Shown: one piece after another, positions 53,001 through 64,000 of the stretch
How the letters are laid out: each line of letters begins with the position of its first letter
Position numbering within the stretch: the first letter of the stretch is position 1
Translations under genes and position numbers: made by a program
Assembly (NCBI GenBank): GCA_034509425.1
Contig: JAVTVJ010011652.1
Span: 8,798,001 to 8,862,000 of the forward strand
DNA from: Eopsaltria australis
Taxonomy: Eukaryota > Chordata > Aves > Passeriformes > Petroicidae
DNA length: 64,000 bases
Reading direction: 5' to 3'
The notes under the pieces: generated by a model
Seen by the model: only the letters and a program-made list of their open reading frames with translations
What the model was told of the DNA's origin: nothing
The model's database searches: none

Positions 53001-56000
53001 CCTAGATCTGGTGAAAACAAACATTCAGCAACAGCTCATGCAGAGGCTCCAGAAGGAAAAGCAGATTGCAGGGAGAGCAGGGCTCTGCCTGTGATCCCCT
53101 GTGAGTCACAGCTCCTGACAGCTGGCCAAGCACCTCTCACCTCAAGGATGGGTGATCCTTGTCTGCCAGAGGGAAGGAGGGAGAGCTCTGCCACAACTGA
53201 GCAAAGTCTGGGATTTCAGGCTGGCAGAGGTCAGGACTGCGGATCGCAGGACTCCTGCCCCCGCCCAGCAGCAGACCCGCATCCAAAGAGAGCCTCACTG
53301 TGCAAGAATGAAGCTGAGGCACAGCAGGAACTCGCCCTGCAGAGAACACACAGGCTCTGTCTCACTGCCTGATCCTGCACAAACCAGGTAACGTGTTCCT
53401 GGCGCTCGACCACAGCCTGCCTGGTGCCAAGCTCCAGGCCTGACACAACAGCATTGTGCAGCAGGGCAGAGAGTGGATTCCCAGGGCATTAATCACTCCC
53501 CCAGCCTGCATGCATGCATGCTCAGCACACACTAACATTACCTTCATGGAAGACTGCTTATCCCATTTTGCTATTAGCTCTGGAGTGTGTCTGGTCCAGT
53601 GTGGCCTGATGAAATGAGGGATCAGAATGAAACGACAGCTATTAACTCTGTTACAATATTGTTTCAAGATCTTCAGCACCGACTGGGTCAAGTCACAGCA
53701 TCGAAGGAAAGGCATTTATACACAGGCTCTGACAACTTCTTCTATCCCTCCTCTTTTTGCAGCTGAAATTGTGCAGGGTAAGAAATCTCAAATAGCGGAC
53801 TCACTAGCATCAAATGTAATTGTCAGGCACTTGCTAAAAGTACCCTCACTTAGATGGAGGCAGGACTACTAAAGATGCTGAAGCAAGGATTTTAAGCACT
53901 TAAGAGATAAGGCAGCAATGTGAAGAGACCATTTAGGCTGATTACAAGAAGTATTAACAGCCCCAGTAGAAAGGGAGACCCAAAGGGTTTGAGGGCAGCT
54001 AATCCACTCCGATCCCAAAGCACTGCTCAGACCACAAGATAAAAAACAGTAACGGATGGATGCCACAAATTAAACAGCAAGGAAACCAAACCTAACAGGT
54101 GCTATTGCCACTTGTTTCTCCACTAAATAATACATTCCAGCTTCTCACTCAAGAAGCAGCACTGTTAGAACTGACTATGGACAGTATGACTGCACTGTAA
54201 CAGAAAAACTAACATTTCACCCAACAGACCAAAATATGCTGTGAGGGCTTCTGCAGGCACGCAGGATTTACACAAGAGGGACAAGTGGATTCTTGTCCAG
54301 CGGATGTCTCAACCTCTATAAAAACCTTAGAACCTGCATGAGCAGTAGACCAGGAATGGTCATACTCCCAGAAACGTACAAAAGGCAAGCTTGTCACAAA
54401 ATGATTAGAGAAATTAATATTAAAAATATTAAACAAATGCTACCAGTGATGTTTCTAAAAATTGAAAAACACCTTGCATTTCACCTAGGTCTTTTCATAC
54501 CTCCTTCCACTCATTATAGCTCAGTATCTGTTCACTGAAAACACAATCCATCCTGAGTGACAGAGATACCCCTCAGTTCAGTGCACCCTCCAGCTGTCGG
54601 TACTGGCTTTGACAAGAGAACAGCTGCAGTTCTTGCTTTGCTCTAGGCTGCAGGATCAGTACCCAGCACACAGTGGGAGGAACCAGCAGTTATGCTTGGC
54701 TTCTTACACCATTGTGTCAAGAACAGAAGCTTACTAACTACATACTAAGACATTTCTACCTTTTTCCTCTGTTCTTCCCTGTGTTCTCCAAATCTGGATA
54801 GCCCTCCTTCCCTCCTCCATACGCCAGTGCATCTGCACAGCCTGCACGGTCCTCATTCACACTTCTAGGGGAGGGCATTACCCTCATACCAGCACGCCCT
54901 GACTTCTCCCGCCAGCCTTCAGTGATGTGACCACCCGCAATCCCTCTCCCTGCTCAGAGCAGAACATGTTGCTCTGCAAAGCTCCCCGAGGTCCCTGCTC
55001 GCCTGCACATTCCTGGGTGGAATAAACAATACCCCGTTGAGCCAGGCTGCCTGGGCCCCAGCTGGAGATGGTGCCAATGCAGGGACTATGGCTCCAGCAA
55101 ATGCAGAGCTGATCCTGTGAATCCCAACAGAATGGACAACGCAGCAAGCAGGGCAAACCCCCAACTAATGGTGCTGAGGAGAGGAGCCTTCTCCCACCAG
55201 GGAAATGCTGATCACTGCAGCTTCTTGTTAGGACATGCTGCTGGTCTCAGCAGATCCCGAAGAGTCCCCCTGCTGAGCTTCACGCAGTGGGAAACATGAG
55301 AGCTCCTCTGCACTCCACCTCCTAACGCCACATGGCTCCCAGGAGAAAGACGGATCTTCTCACTTTAAAAAGAAATAGCTTCTTTTTCTTTGTCTGTGAC
55401 CTGATATATCAAAAATCATTGATATGAATACATTTCTGGTTGGATCACCAACCCCTCAAGAACCAGGGCAGTAAAGTAAAAGGGCTGCTTAAGCAAGCTC
55501 CGGTCTCCTGTGAGGCACGGGAGCTCTGACATGTACTAAACAAGTCATTCAAAGCACTACTTCTCTCCAGCTGGGCTCTGGCTATCAGTGTTCTCACCTG
55601 CTCTGTTGAGGACATGCCTGAGGGCAGGCTGGTGGTGTTTGTGTGGGTTAAGAGTGGCATGGCAAGGAAGCAAGAGGAGCTCATGCTGAGCCAGACGGCA
55701 AGCAAACGAAAGTCACCTGGAAACTAGAGCACAGCATCAATTTTTAATGCAAAGCAGAACACCTTGCCACAACATGTGAGCAAGATGACTGTGATGGATA
55801 TTTAATCTCTGGCAGTGGGGACCCAAGCCTGCAAAGGCCAGAACACCAGCTTGGGAGACAAGAGTCTCCCAAATTCTCTATGCTGTGGCAGCACACACCT
55901 TACAGATCGTGTTACAAAGTCCTGTCTTCCCCCACACCAAGGGGCATGGTTGTGTCTCTTGCCATTTTTGCAGACAGGCTAAATCAATACAACTTAGAAT

Positions 56001-58346
56001 AAGGAACAGACAAAAGCCCAAGAGCAGAATCACCTGTGGCATACAATTACAAAATTAGTCATTACACCTTGAGTACATATCCAGAACAAGTTGAACTGGG
56101 GCTACTAGGACATTCCTTAGCATTGTAGCACTAGATTTTGAACTCTGAACAATATTCTTCAACTTTTGGACAGAAGCCCATTGTGATGCTTTGATTGCTG
56201 GGTAGGGAGTTCAGAAATCTGGAAATTACTTGAGTTTGACTTGGAAACTCTGTTCTTTGCTCGCCACCATTCCTGTTCTGCACTGTTATCTCCAAAGAAC
56301 CTCAGTCCCCAGCAGGGACTCTGCTGCTGCCTGGAACTCTTCCTTTCAGAGTCCCTAGGTGTTCCTGAGAAGGAAGCAATAAATTTTATTTCCAAAAAGA
56401 AGGGTTCTAAAAATAAGACAAAGTAAAAGCTGTGTCATTCAGAAGTGGGGTTGAGCAATGTGATTAGAAATACACTTTTCCTGGAGATTGAGGGGAAATT
56501 ATCAGTTGAGGCAATGAAGTGCTAAGGTAAGCACAGCTCAGGCTGTCCCACCTAAGCTCACATCACCACTGTCACAAAGTCCATATGAAGTCACCCACTG
56601 CAGGGACACCTCAGCTGCACTCAGAACCCCAAGAGGTCACACAGCCATGGTTCCCATGGCAGCTGGCAGAGGTGGTGCCCTGTAAAGCTCTGACAATCAC
56701 TCCTTTCCTCTGCCCCTACTGCTCAGCTACTCCCACCCCATTATCAACAGTGCTTTAAAGCTGTTGTATGTTCATACTAATTTTTAATGTCACTGCTAAT
56801 TCTAAGCAGAGCAGCTGGAGAGAGAACTGAAACCTTTGGCCCTGACAGAACAGAGAATGTCACGAACAGAAAGTGGAGGCCAGCTCAGAGACGTGGGCAC
56901 TCTCGGCGCTGTGGAGGCCTCACACACAAGCAGGACACATTTAGACACTGCCCAGCACGACTCACAGCCAGAGTGAGTCAAGATGAGGGGGATGATGGTG
57001 ACGTCTTGTAGCACAGTACAGAGGCTGCATTTGGCAAAGCATCTGCAAAACTGCAAATTCTGTATCTATGAACTCTTTCAGACAAGGAGATAAAATCTCA
57101 GTGGAAGCAAAGTAGAGAATGGCAGAGGCAAGGGGAAAGAAAGTCTTTTTAGAAGAAACTGAAAGTTATGGAATCCTGACAAATCTCAGAGCAGATGTTA
57201 ATGCTTATGACACAACTAGAGGCTTCCTAGGTATTACGGCAAGGAGAATGAGATATGAAAGGCCAGAAGTGGGGGGAGAATTTCAAACACCAGGAACAGC
57301 AGCAGAGATGTTTGAACCCAAAGGCCAAATTGCATCAAGGACAGGATCAGCTGAGGTACCACTTAGGGTCAGCAAAAGGGACAGCAGAGGAGCAGCAGCT
57401 GCCTTTCAGAGTATGCTGAGGGTGACCTAAGCCTTCACCCCCTGGCAGGGCCACTGGAGGAGACACCTCCAGTTCATCTCTGATAAGTACAAGGCAACCG
57501 GGACAAGCTGTCAGTGTTGCAAGAGGGATTTGCGTTTGCTGGAATGGAAACAAATGGAGAGTTCTTGTAAGTTTCTCTTCTCCGGCTGCCTTGAACAGAA
57601 TGAATGCCCTCGGAGGAGCACCCGCGAAAGGCACGGCGCTGCAGCCTGGAGCTTCTGCTCTCTGTGTACAACTCCTTGTGCCACCCTCGCTGGTCCAGCA
57701 ACTCCACACTGCCGGTGCCAAACCACTGTGAGACGCCCACATTGTTTCTAAAGGGCCAGGTGCTCTCCTGCAACAAGCTGTCCAGGAAACGGCAGCTACC
57801 ATCAGCTGCCTGCCTGCCTGGTGGTGACCACCCGATTTACCGCTGCCTTCACAGACACAATCCCAATGTGCAATGTGGGGAGCAGACGGGCGGCTCCAGC
57901 TGTACCGCACTGCCGCTCCCCGCTGCCCAGGTGCCCGAAGCACTCCCAGCGTGGAGCGGTGGGATGGGGCACAGCGAGCACCCAGCTAGGCACGCAGGGC
58001 TGGAGGGCCACACGCTGCCCTGGCGCGGCTGGCCCGAGGGGAGCGCACCCACCCGAGCTCGCAGCACCCCCGAGCCAGCAGCACCCCAGCCTGGGGCACC
58101 CGCCGCCGGCCAGCGCGGCCCAGGGCAGCCCCCGGCACACGGCAGCCCCATGCCCGCGGCGAGCGGGGCCCGGTGCGGAGTGCGGGAGGCGCCGGCGGGG
58201 CGGGGGCCGGGCCGCGCCGGGGCCCGGCGGAGGCGCAGGCCGGGGCGGCCGCGGGGCGGGGGGAGGCCGGCGGGGCAGCGGCCAAGCCGGGCGGCGGCGG
58301 GCGGGGAGCGCCCGGCTCCCCCCGGCCGCTCCAGCGGGTCCCTACC
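50012..58346 (-). other. DNMBP: DNMBP intron 1 (predicted), 8.3 kb
   Basis: Sequence between the predicted non-coding exon 1 donor (after 58346) and the acceptor before 50012 (minus-strand CAGCCTTAG). It holds a short CAG/CTG-rich microsatellite near 52071-52100, a TGCA run near 53507-53520 and a mildly GC-rich patch at 51030-51330. Open frames here lack splice or homology support. No transposon was recognised. Confidence 0.55.
52071..52100 (+). repeat. CAG-rich microsatellite
   Basis: About ten imperfect CAG/CAA units in DNMBP intron 1, interrupted by GGCA. Too short and interrupted to be notable beyond possible length variation. Confidence 0.75.
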
Positions 58347-58730
58347 TTCTCCCGGCCCGCTCCGGGCGCCGCGGCCGCTCCGGCCCTGGGGGTCCCGCTC
58401 CCGCCTCCGCCCGCCCGTGGCCGCCCAGCCCCGCCCGGGCCCCGGCCGGCCCGGCCCCCAGCGCCCGCCCCGCCGCCGGGCTGCCTCCGCCCGGCCCGGC
58501 CCGGCCCGGGGTGGTGCCGCTGGGAGGGCGGAGCTGCTCCGTGGGGCCGCCCCGCAGCCTGGGGAGCCCGGGGCCCCCGGGTGACGTGGGGACTTCGCCC
58601 TGTGCAGCGCCCACCGCTCGGCCCCAGGCTGCGAGGCGTTTCCCCCCGGCGGCCCACGGGGACACCCCGCCGCGGGACACGGTGCCCAGCCGGGAGGCAG
58701 CCACCCCCTTTGCCTCCGGGCTGGACACGG
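58000..58730 (-). promoter_or_regulatory. DNMBP: CpG island, main DNMBP promoter and non-coding exon 1
   Basis: The strongest CpG-dense block in the window, about 8 kb upstream of the DNMBP start codon. On the minus strand CGGGAGAAG then GTAGGG offers a splice donor after 58346, which could join to the acceptor at 50013 in front of the start exon. That gives a simple model: a non-coding exon 1 in the island followed by the exon carrying ATG at 49984. The transcription start cannot be fixed by eye. The large open frames on both strands here are a GC effect. Confidence 0.6.
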
Positions 58731-59944
58731 CACTCGTGCGCCGTGCACCGGGCCAGGCTGCTGGCAGAGCAGGCGAGAGCCCGGCGCCGAGCACGGCAGG
58801 CAGCTGCCTGTGCGAAGCCTCTTCGAGTTCCCCATAGAGCGCTGCCGCCTCGCACGCACCGCCGGGGCTCCCCTTCCCCGCTGCTGCTTTAAGGGAATCT
58901 CGCTGCCTTGTCGGCTTTGGCTTTGGCAGCAGCTGACGAGTGGGTCTACACTGTCCATCTGGTGCAGTCTCAGCTTTGCCGCTAGCAGCCTCCTTGGCTG
59001 CTTAGATACATTGTAAGATCATGCCAAAGCGTCAAGATGCAAAAAAACAAATAGCTCCTCATCAGAAATCCATGACGGAGAGGGCCAGTTTGTGCATCAC
59101 AGAGGATCTGGCATACCAAGTACAGTAAGTCCCGCACTGGATTTCCCGGCAGGCTAAAAAAAGCCTCCATGCCTCAAGGGATACCATCCCTCAGCAACAC
59201 GTTGTAAAGCCCGGAGTCTCTAAGTCCCCCTGAGCAGTACCACTGTTTGGCACTTGTTTGTGCATTTAGCTACACTTCTCCATAGCAACCACACAGATCT
59301 CAGCTTGACTTGCCACCAGCCAGGAGCGGGTGTGCGGAACGCGTCGCATGCACGCTCTCAGAGTCGTGTTGGTACATGCACAGGCTGGGTGCTGCTTCCC
59401 GTCTGTTCTCCCGAGGTGGGACCCACACTGCTGCCATGGCACGATGCCGTGGGCAGGGCGTCTGAAGCTGCTCAGGGAACTAGGTGCTCGATTCCCTGCA
59501 GGTGTGGATGCTTGTAGACAGCTTACTGATGCTCAAAAATGGACAGCAGCCCCTGCCACAGGGCTCCAGATGTCCTCTGACCCAAAATTTCTGTTGTTCT
59601 TGCCTGACAAAGAAGGTCTTGAGCACTTTTCATCATCCCCATCCCTCCTGCAGCCTTTCAGGTCGCTGCCATGACCAGCTCTCCTCTGCTGATGTCCCCA
59701 TCCAAGCTGCTTCACTCTTCTTTGAGTTCACTTATTTGTATTTTGCCCTTTTCTGCCTCCTCCACGCCAGCTACAGAAATAAGAAGGCATTGCATGCAGA
59801 GTTCTATCTGCCCTCCTGCTTCTCCCAAGATCCTCACAGTTTTGCTTATAAGAATTTTGGTTCATTTTACTGGGCCTGGCTTCACTTTGTTAAAATGTTT
59901 TTCCAGTGTCTGCATACGGTTCTGGTCCTCTCATCTCAGAAAGG

Positions 59945-60130
59945 GTAACAGAGAATGGAAGAAGGTTTGGAGGCATGTGGTAAGAATGCTCAGAGACATG
60001 GGAACAGACTGTACAGTAAAAAACTGTAGGCTGGGACTCTTCAGTTTGGTAGAATTACATATGTGGGGAAGAGGTCTACAAAATCATGAGTGGCCCAGAG
60101 AACATGGGGAGGATTGACTGTTTGCTGTGT
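59945..60130 (+). repeat. Ancient CR1-like fragment
   Basis: GGGACTCTTCAGTTTGGTAGA followed by a gap and GAAGAGGTCTACAAAATCATGAGTGG recalls the region of old amniote CR1/LINE elements that codes the conserved RRLRGD-type motif near the end of the reverse transcriptase frame. It is heavily decayed and the limits are approximate. Confidence 0.5.
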
Positions 60131-60514
60131 CTTCTGACACAAACCTGACAACTGTTTCTGCCTTGACTGAAGCCTCAAAAGCATAAGAAATCCCTGTCCT
60201 GCAAACGTTACATCCAAAGGTTGGCCCTTTTTAGCGCATGCTTCTTGCAACAGCGGGGGCGAAGTTCATGGCAAGCCTTTGAGGGGTGTGCTTGAAAATC
60301 CTGCCTCAGAAACATTTTGTAACCGTGTTTTCACGTGGCGAGCTCAGCCAAGGCCAAGTGGAGCTTTACCAAATTGTTCAACACAAAAGTATTCAGAGCT
60401 GGGAGGAGAATGAGCTGGACAAATCCCAGCGCAGAGAGAGAGACCTCCAGAGGATTGTATCTTGCAGGAACCCTCTTGTAGGGGAAAACGATTGCGTCTG
60501 AGACTCTAATTTTT

Positions 60515-60540
60515 CTGCTGTACTGCTAACAGTACAGCAG
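60515..60540. repeat. Perfect 11-base inverted repeat
   Basis: CTGCTGTACTG at 60515-60525, loop CTAA, CAGTACAGCAG at 60530-60540. The arms are exact reverse complements. It is isolated in intergenic DNA, with no T-run that would suggest termination. Confidence 0.9.
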
Positions 60541-61196
60541 CCTGTGAGAGTGAGTGATGTGACCTCCTGGGCTGGTTGTCCTGTTCTAGGAAAGGAATCT
60601 TCCTCCTCTGACGCTGCCCTGGGAAGTGGAACTGAGACGGTCCCACATTTTGTAGGACCACAAGAGGGCAACATGAGAGCACCCTGCAGCCAGCAGGCTC
60701 TGCAAGACGACCTGCGACACTGCTGGGATGCAGGTGGCATGGGCAGCTCTGTGCGAGCTCGGCATCACCCTGTCCAGAGACCACCCAGCTGAATTAGCCA
60801 GCTGCAGGCTGCTCCCTGCGAGCGCTTTCCTTGCTCCCAGCTTCATACACATTCTCAGAGGTCAGTGGTCAGCTCAGCCTGCAGAGTGCCGTAGCTGGGG
60901 GCAGCAATACCTTCCTGCAGATGGGTCAGACACTTGGTGACAGCAGATCCTTCTAAGTGCTGCATGTGGCCAGGCCGTGGGATGCAGGGTGCCCTCCCTC
61001 GTCCTGCTTGCATGTCCACCACGAAATCCCTTGGGTGAATGTGCACTGACATGCAGCTTCCAACACAAGGGTCCAGCATCTGCAGTGATGCTGCTGGGCT
61101 TGGTCAGTGGAAGAGGTGGTAAACCACATGGGAGTTGGAGCATCTCAGCCTCGTCATCCTTTTTAATTTCCTTCCGCCTCAGAAGAAAACAAAAGG

Positions 61197-61232
61197 AAAA
61201 AAAAAAAAAGAAAAAAGAAAACCAAAAAAATT
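61197..61232 (+). repeat. A-rich simple repeat
   Basis: Run of A interrupted by single G and CC bases. No target-site duplication or retroposon body was recognised next to it. Confidence 0.7.
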
Positions 61233-62734
61233 GAAATTCAGCTTTGGCTGTGACTGCTGAACTGGCCAGTGTCTCCGGCCCATACTGGCTTCTGCAGACC
61301 AAAATCACTCACAGTCACTGTTAAGTGCATTACCATTCTGGGCACATTTTTGCAACAGCCTGTATAATTAACCTGCAAGGGACAGCTTTCTCTGCCTTTA
61401 CAAGAAAAGGCATGACAGAGAAAGAGCTTCTGTTAGCAGGCAGAGCGACAAGAGTGTGTGTGTGCTGCTAATGCTGAAAATGCCACCAGCATCTTGTAGC
61501 AGAGACAGAGGAGGACGTGATGGTGAGGGGTGAAGTGCAGAATATTGCTTCTGCAGTAGGGTGGTCCAGGTTGCTCACAAGAAATGAAGAGATGTTTGCA
61601 AAAGAGAAGCAAAGGAATGTTTGGGGGACACTTTTTGGAAGGCTTTGGACAGGGAGAGAAACAGTGTAACCAATGCCTCTTTGGTGGAGATTGGGATAAC
61701 CATACACAGAAGAAAGAAATCACTGGGACATATAGGTGGTACTGTTTACCCCTCTGGAGTTATTTATTTTGGATGAAGAATGCTAGAAAGGTTTTGCCTG
61801 CTTAAGATATTTTTACCGTGGAAACAACCAGCTTTGTTTCTACTCTTGCTTCCACTCCAAACCTGCCCACACAGTCTAAGCAGCATTTTAAGCCTCAGCC
61901 TGTAGTATCCCACCTCACTGAACTATGGATCCTTTCTCTCTTAACCCAATTACAACTCACATGGCTTATGCTGTACCTGCACAGCACACTGCTTCCCTAC
62001 TGCATATTGATGGGATCAAGGTTCAGGGTATTTGTCTCAAAGGAACTTCCAAATAACCTGGCTTGGACTTCTATTCATCACCAGTTGTCAGACCTCACCT
62101 AGTTGCTTCTGCGCTCAGAATAATAGTTTAGTTTGGGCAGAGCAGATCCCTCAGCAAGCCATCTGGTTTGGGTCTGAAGACATAAGGAGACAGGATAATA
62201 CTTGGTTTTTGCCAGCATGTACAATTTCAGCCTATCTGACTACAAATAATCCAAACCAGCTACTAGAAAGTCCCATCTGCACATCAATCTCAGGAGATGA
62301 CCTTGAACCATCACCTCCTAGAATTGCCAGTCAGCAATAGCTGTGCTGCATGTGGTTCAAACTGTATTCAGAGCTGCTCACATCACTGCCTTCTTTAAAA
62401 CTGACCTTCCCCTAACTTTGGGGTCTGCAGGCAGCAAGTGTCCTTACCTGAGGGGGAAGCATGGCACTTGCACCCAGAGGACTAATGTTCATGTGCCCCG
62501 TTTGTGAGTGCAGCATACACTAAGGCTTGGATTCGCTATCCCTGGTATGCACTAGTGGCATTTCATGTGGGCTGCAGCAACAGTCTGGGAGTAAAGGGAG
62601 CAGAGCTCTCTGAGATGGAGCAAGTGCAGGAGAAGAACTCAGCACACACAGACACACTGCCCAGGGAACTGTAGCCCAGGCACATTTTGTTGTGAATGAC
62701 TTCACAATTTGCTCAGGGATTAAATACTTCCTTG

Positions 62735-62740
62735 TTTAAT
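62735..62740 (-). terminator. CPN1: Candidate CPN1 poly(A) signal (ATTAAA)
   Basis: TTTAAT on the + strand, that is ATTAAA on the minus strand, about 120 bases past the CPN1 stop. It is the nearest common signal variant. A canonical AATAAA (minus) occurs only much further on, at 61763-61768. Confidence 0.45.
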
Positions 62741-62861
62741 AACCTAATAATTTGGGCTAGTTTCATGCTGGACTGTTGGAAAGTTCTGGACTGACTGGCT
62801 GGAGTCATCAGCCAGGCCTCATGTAAACGGCTTCCCCAGCTCTCAGGCAAATGAGCTGTCC

Positions 62862-62993
62862 TCATCTTTGGGTCCCCCGGCGGGTGGCTCTTGGCACAAC
62901 CTTCTTCTGAAGGGCTTTGTTGTTAGTACGTGTGCTTGAGGCTTTACGCTCCACAGGCTTCCTCACCACTTCTTGTTTGAGCTGGAAATGCAC
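62862..62993 (-). CDS. CPN1: CPN1, carboxypeptidase N catalytic chain, last coding exon
   Basis: A minus-strand exon that follows a good acceptor (TTCTTTCTCCAG) and codes 43 residues plus TGA at 62864-62862. It begins VHFQLKQ, which fits the last beta strand of the transthyretin-like domain of carboxypeptidase N (VNFHLK in human). It then runs into a strongly basic tail with RKPVERK, KKVVPRATRRGTQR, as in the human protein's Arg/Lys-rich C-terminus. CPN1 is a secreted zinc metallo-carboxypeptidase that removes C-terminal Arg and Lys from kinins and anaphylatoxins. The catalytic domain lies right of the window. Placement next to DNMBP on the same strand matches human gene order. The exon is short, so synteny carries part of the weight. 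Confidence 0.8.
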   Translation of the reverse strand: MHFQLKQEVVRKPVERKASSTRTNNKALQKKVVPRATRRGTQR

Positions 62994-64000
62994 CTGGAGA
63001 AAGAACAAAGATACCTGCATTTAACACCGTGTGTGCTCTGCTGGCTCAGGGGTCTGCAGGACCTGCCTCTGCTGCTTGCCTTCAAAGCTGACTCTGGGGC
63101 TGAGTCAAACAATGAGGGGTTTCAGCCATTGTTGAGGGAACTCAGTTCTTAAAGCAGCTGTAAATGTTTTTCCTCCTGTGGGAAATGTACTAACAATGAA
63201 CTATGTCTCTTGTGCAGAAAGTTGCTCCTGTGGCAATGTGATGTCCTAGGATGGTTTGGAAGAGGATCTGTGAAAAGCAAGGGACTGAGCTATGTTCTTT
63301 CTTCTCCTTTTCTCACCAGAGAGTAGAGGCATAGCATTGCTTTGCATCTCTGTGAATTTTTAACACACAGGATGGTTTAGGACAGACAGTTCTTTTTCAA
63401 TTGCATCTTAGCTTAACCAGTCTTTCAGCAACCACTGCTTCCAGTGGCTCCAGGCAAAAAAATTCCAAGAAAGAAACCTTCATCCACTACAGCCGTGCAA
63501 ACAGGTACAAGAGGGAGAAGGGGACAGAGAATGTGCAAAACACAGCATCAGAAAAATGGGGAAGGGGGAGGCCATACAGAAAGGTGAAACTGGAATGGGG
63601 CTGTATGGGCTTCTTGGGGGAGGGTTTGGGATGAGCAGTTGGTATGGGAGGTGTTGCAGAAATGGGAACAGGATGGCTGCTGTGAGAAGAGATACACAAA
63701 AATCAGACCATCAGGGAACAAATCAGTCTTCTACAGTAACACAGTAAAAAGAAAATCTGTTTTAAAAAGAAAACCCAAAGAGCTGGGTGCTTAACCTAGC
63801 AAAACAAAGGACTGGGCTTGACAGTTCCCTATAAATATACCAGGGAATAAATACCAGGGAAGAAAAGGAGCTATTTAAAGAACAACATTGGCATAAGAAC
63901 AAATAGGCATAAACTGACCATAAATAAATTTAGTATGAAAATTAGAAGGTTTCTAATCCTGAGAAGAGGGCAGCTCTGGAAGAACTTCAGAGGCTGGGCA
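62994..64000 (-). other. CPN1: CPN1 intron
   Basis: Non-coding sequence upstream (minus strand) of the last CPN1 exon to the window edge. No other CPN1 exon, repeat or gene was recognised. Confidence 0.6.

Larger units (their letters stand above)
58730..62734. other. DNMBP-CPN1 intergenic region
   Basis: About 4 kb between the DNMBP promoter and the CPN1 3' end. It contains a diverged CR1-like stretch at 59945-60130, a perfect 11-base inverted repeat at 60515-60540 and an A-rich run at 61197-61232. I recognised no gene. Frames of 94 and 102 codons near 61818-62340 overlap each other and have no supporting features. Confidence 0.6.

Noticed and set aside
57119..57430. + strand frame of 103 codons with protein-like text
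   Set aside because: It sits in DNMBP intron 1 on the opposite strand. I recognise no homology, promoter or poly(A) context, and the length is within chance.
57604..58958. Open frames of 198 to 369 codons on both strands near the 58-kb CpG island
   Set aside because: They overlap each other in several frames on opposite strands, are dominated by Gly, Ala, Pro and Arg, and show no domain. GC-rich DNA has few stop codons.

Overview
This is vertebrate nuclear DNA, most likely from a bird. The genes are split by GT-AG introns that are mostly short, and there are several CR1-type LINE fragments, CpG islands at promoters and almost no other transposon load. Gene identities rest on recognising the encoded proteins; the species cannot be named from the sequence. 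The order CUTC > ABCC2 > < DNMBP < CPN1 is the one I know from human chromosome 10q24, so the window is a conserved synteny block.

Layout. Positions 1-3640 hold the last five coding exons and the 3' UTR of CUTC (+ strand). Positions 3640-6557 are the CUTC-ABCC2 intergenic region; its distal end carries a C/EBP-like and an HNF1-like site just upstream of ABCC2. Positions 6558-23594 hold the complete 32-exon coding sequence of ABCC2 (MRP2, + strand). The exons I defined join in frame into 1550 codons plus a stop. Positions 23595-25817 are the tail-to-tail 3' UTR zone. Positions 25818-49984 on the minus strand hold the complete coding sequence of DNMBP (Tuba): 16 coding exons, 1519 codons plus a stop, four N-terminal SH3 domains, DH, BAR and two C-terminal SH3 domains. 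Its likely non-coding first exon lies in a CpG island near 58.35 kb. Positions 62862-62993 (minus) are the last coding exon of CPN1; the rest of CPN1 lies beyond the right edge.

The most interesting item is a long open exon on the minus strand at 41002-42094, inside the 12-kb DNMBP intron between the SH3 exon and the DH exon. It starts with its own ATG, encodes 364 residues with degenerate 16-residue repeats rich in Arg, Glu and Tyr, and ends at a GT donor in exactly the phase needed to splice to the DH exon. It would give a DNMBP isoform of about 1154 residues in which the four SH3 domains are replaced by a repeat domain. A separate CpG island at 33.24-33.87 kb, just upstream of the DH exon, looks like an internal promoter for a still shorter isoform.

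The four genes do not form a pathway. ABCC2 is an apical conjugate exporter, CUTC a copper-homeostasis protein, DNMBP a Cdc42 exchange factor and scaffold at membranes and junctions, and CPN1 the catalytic chain of a plasma carboxypeptidase. Their adjacency reflects ancestral gene order.
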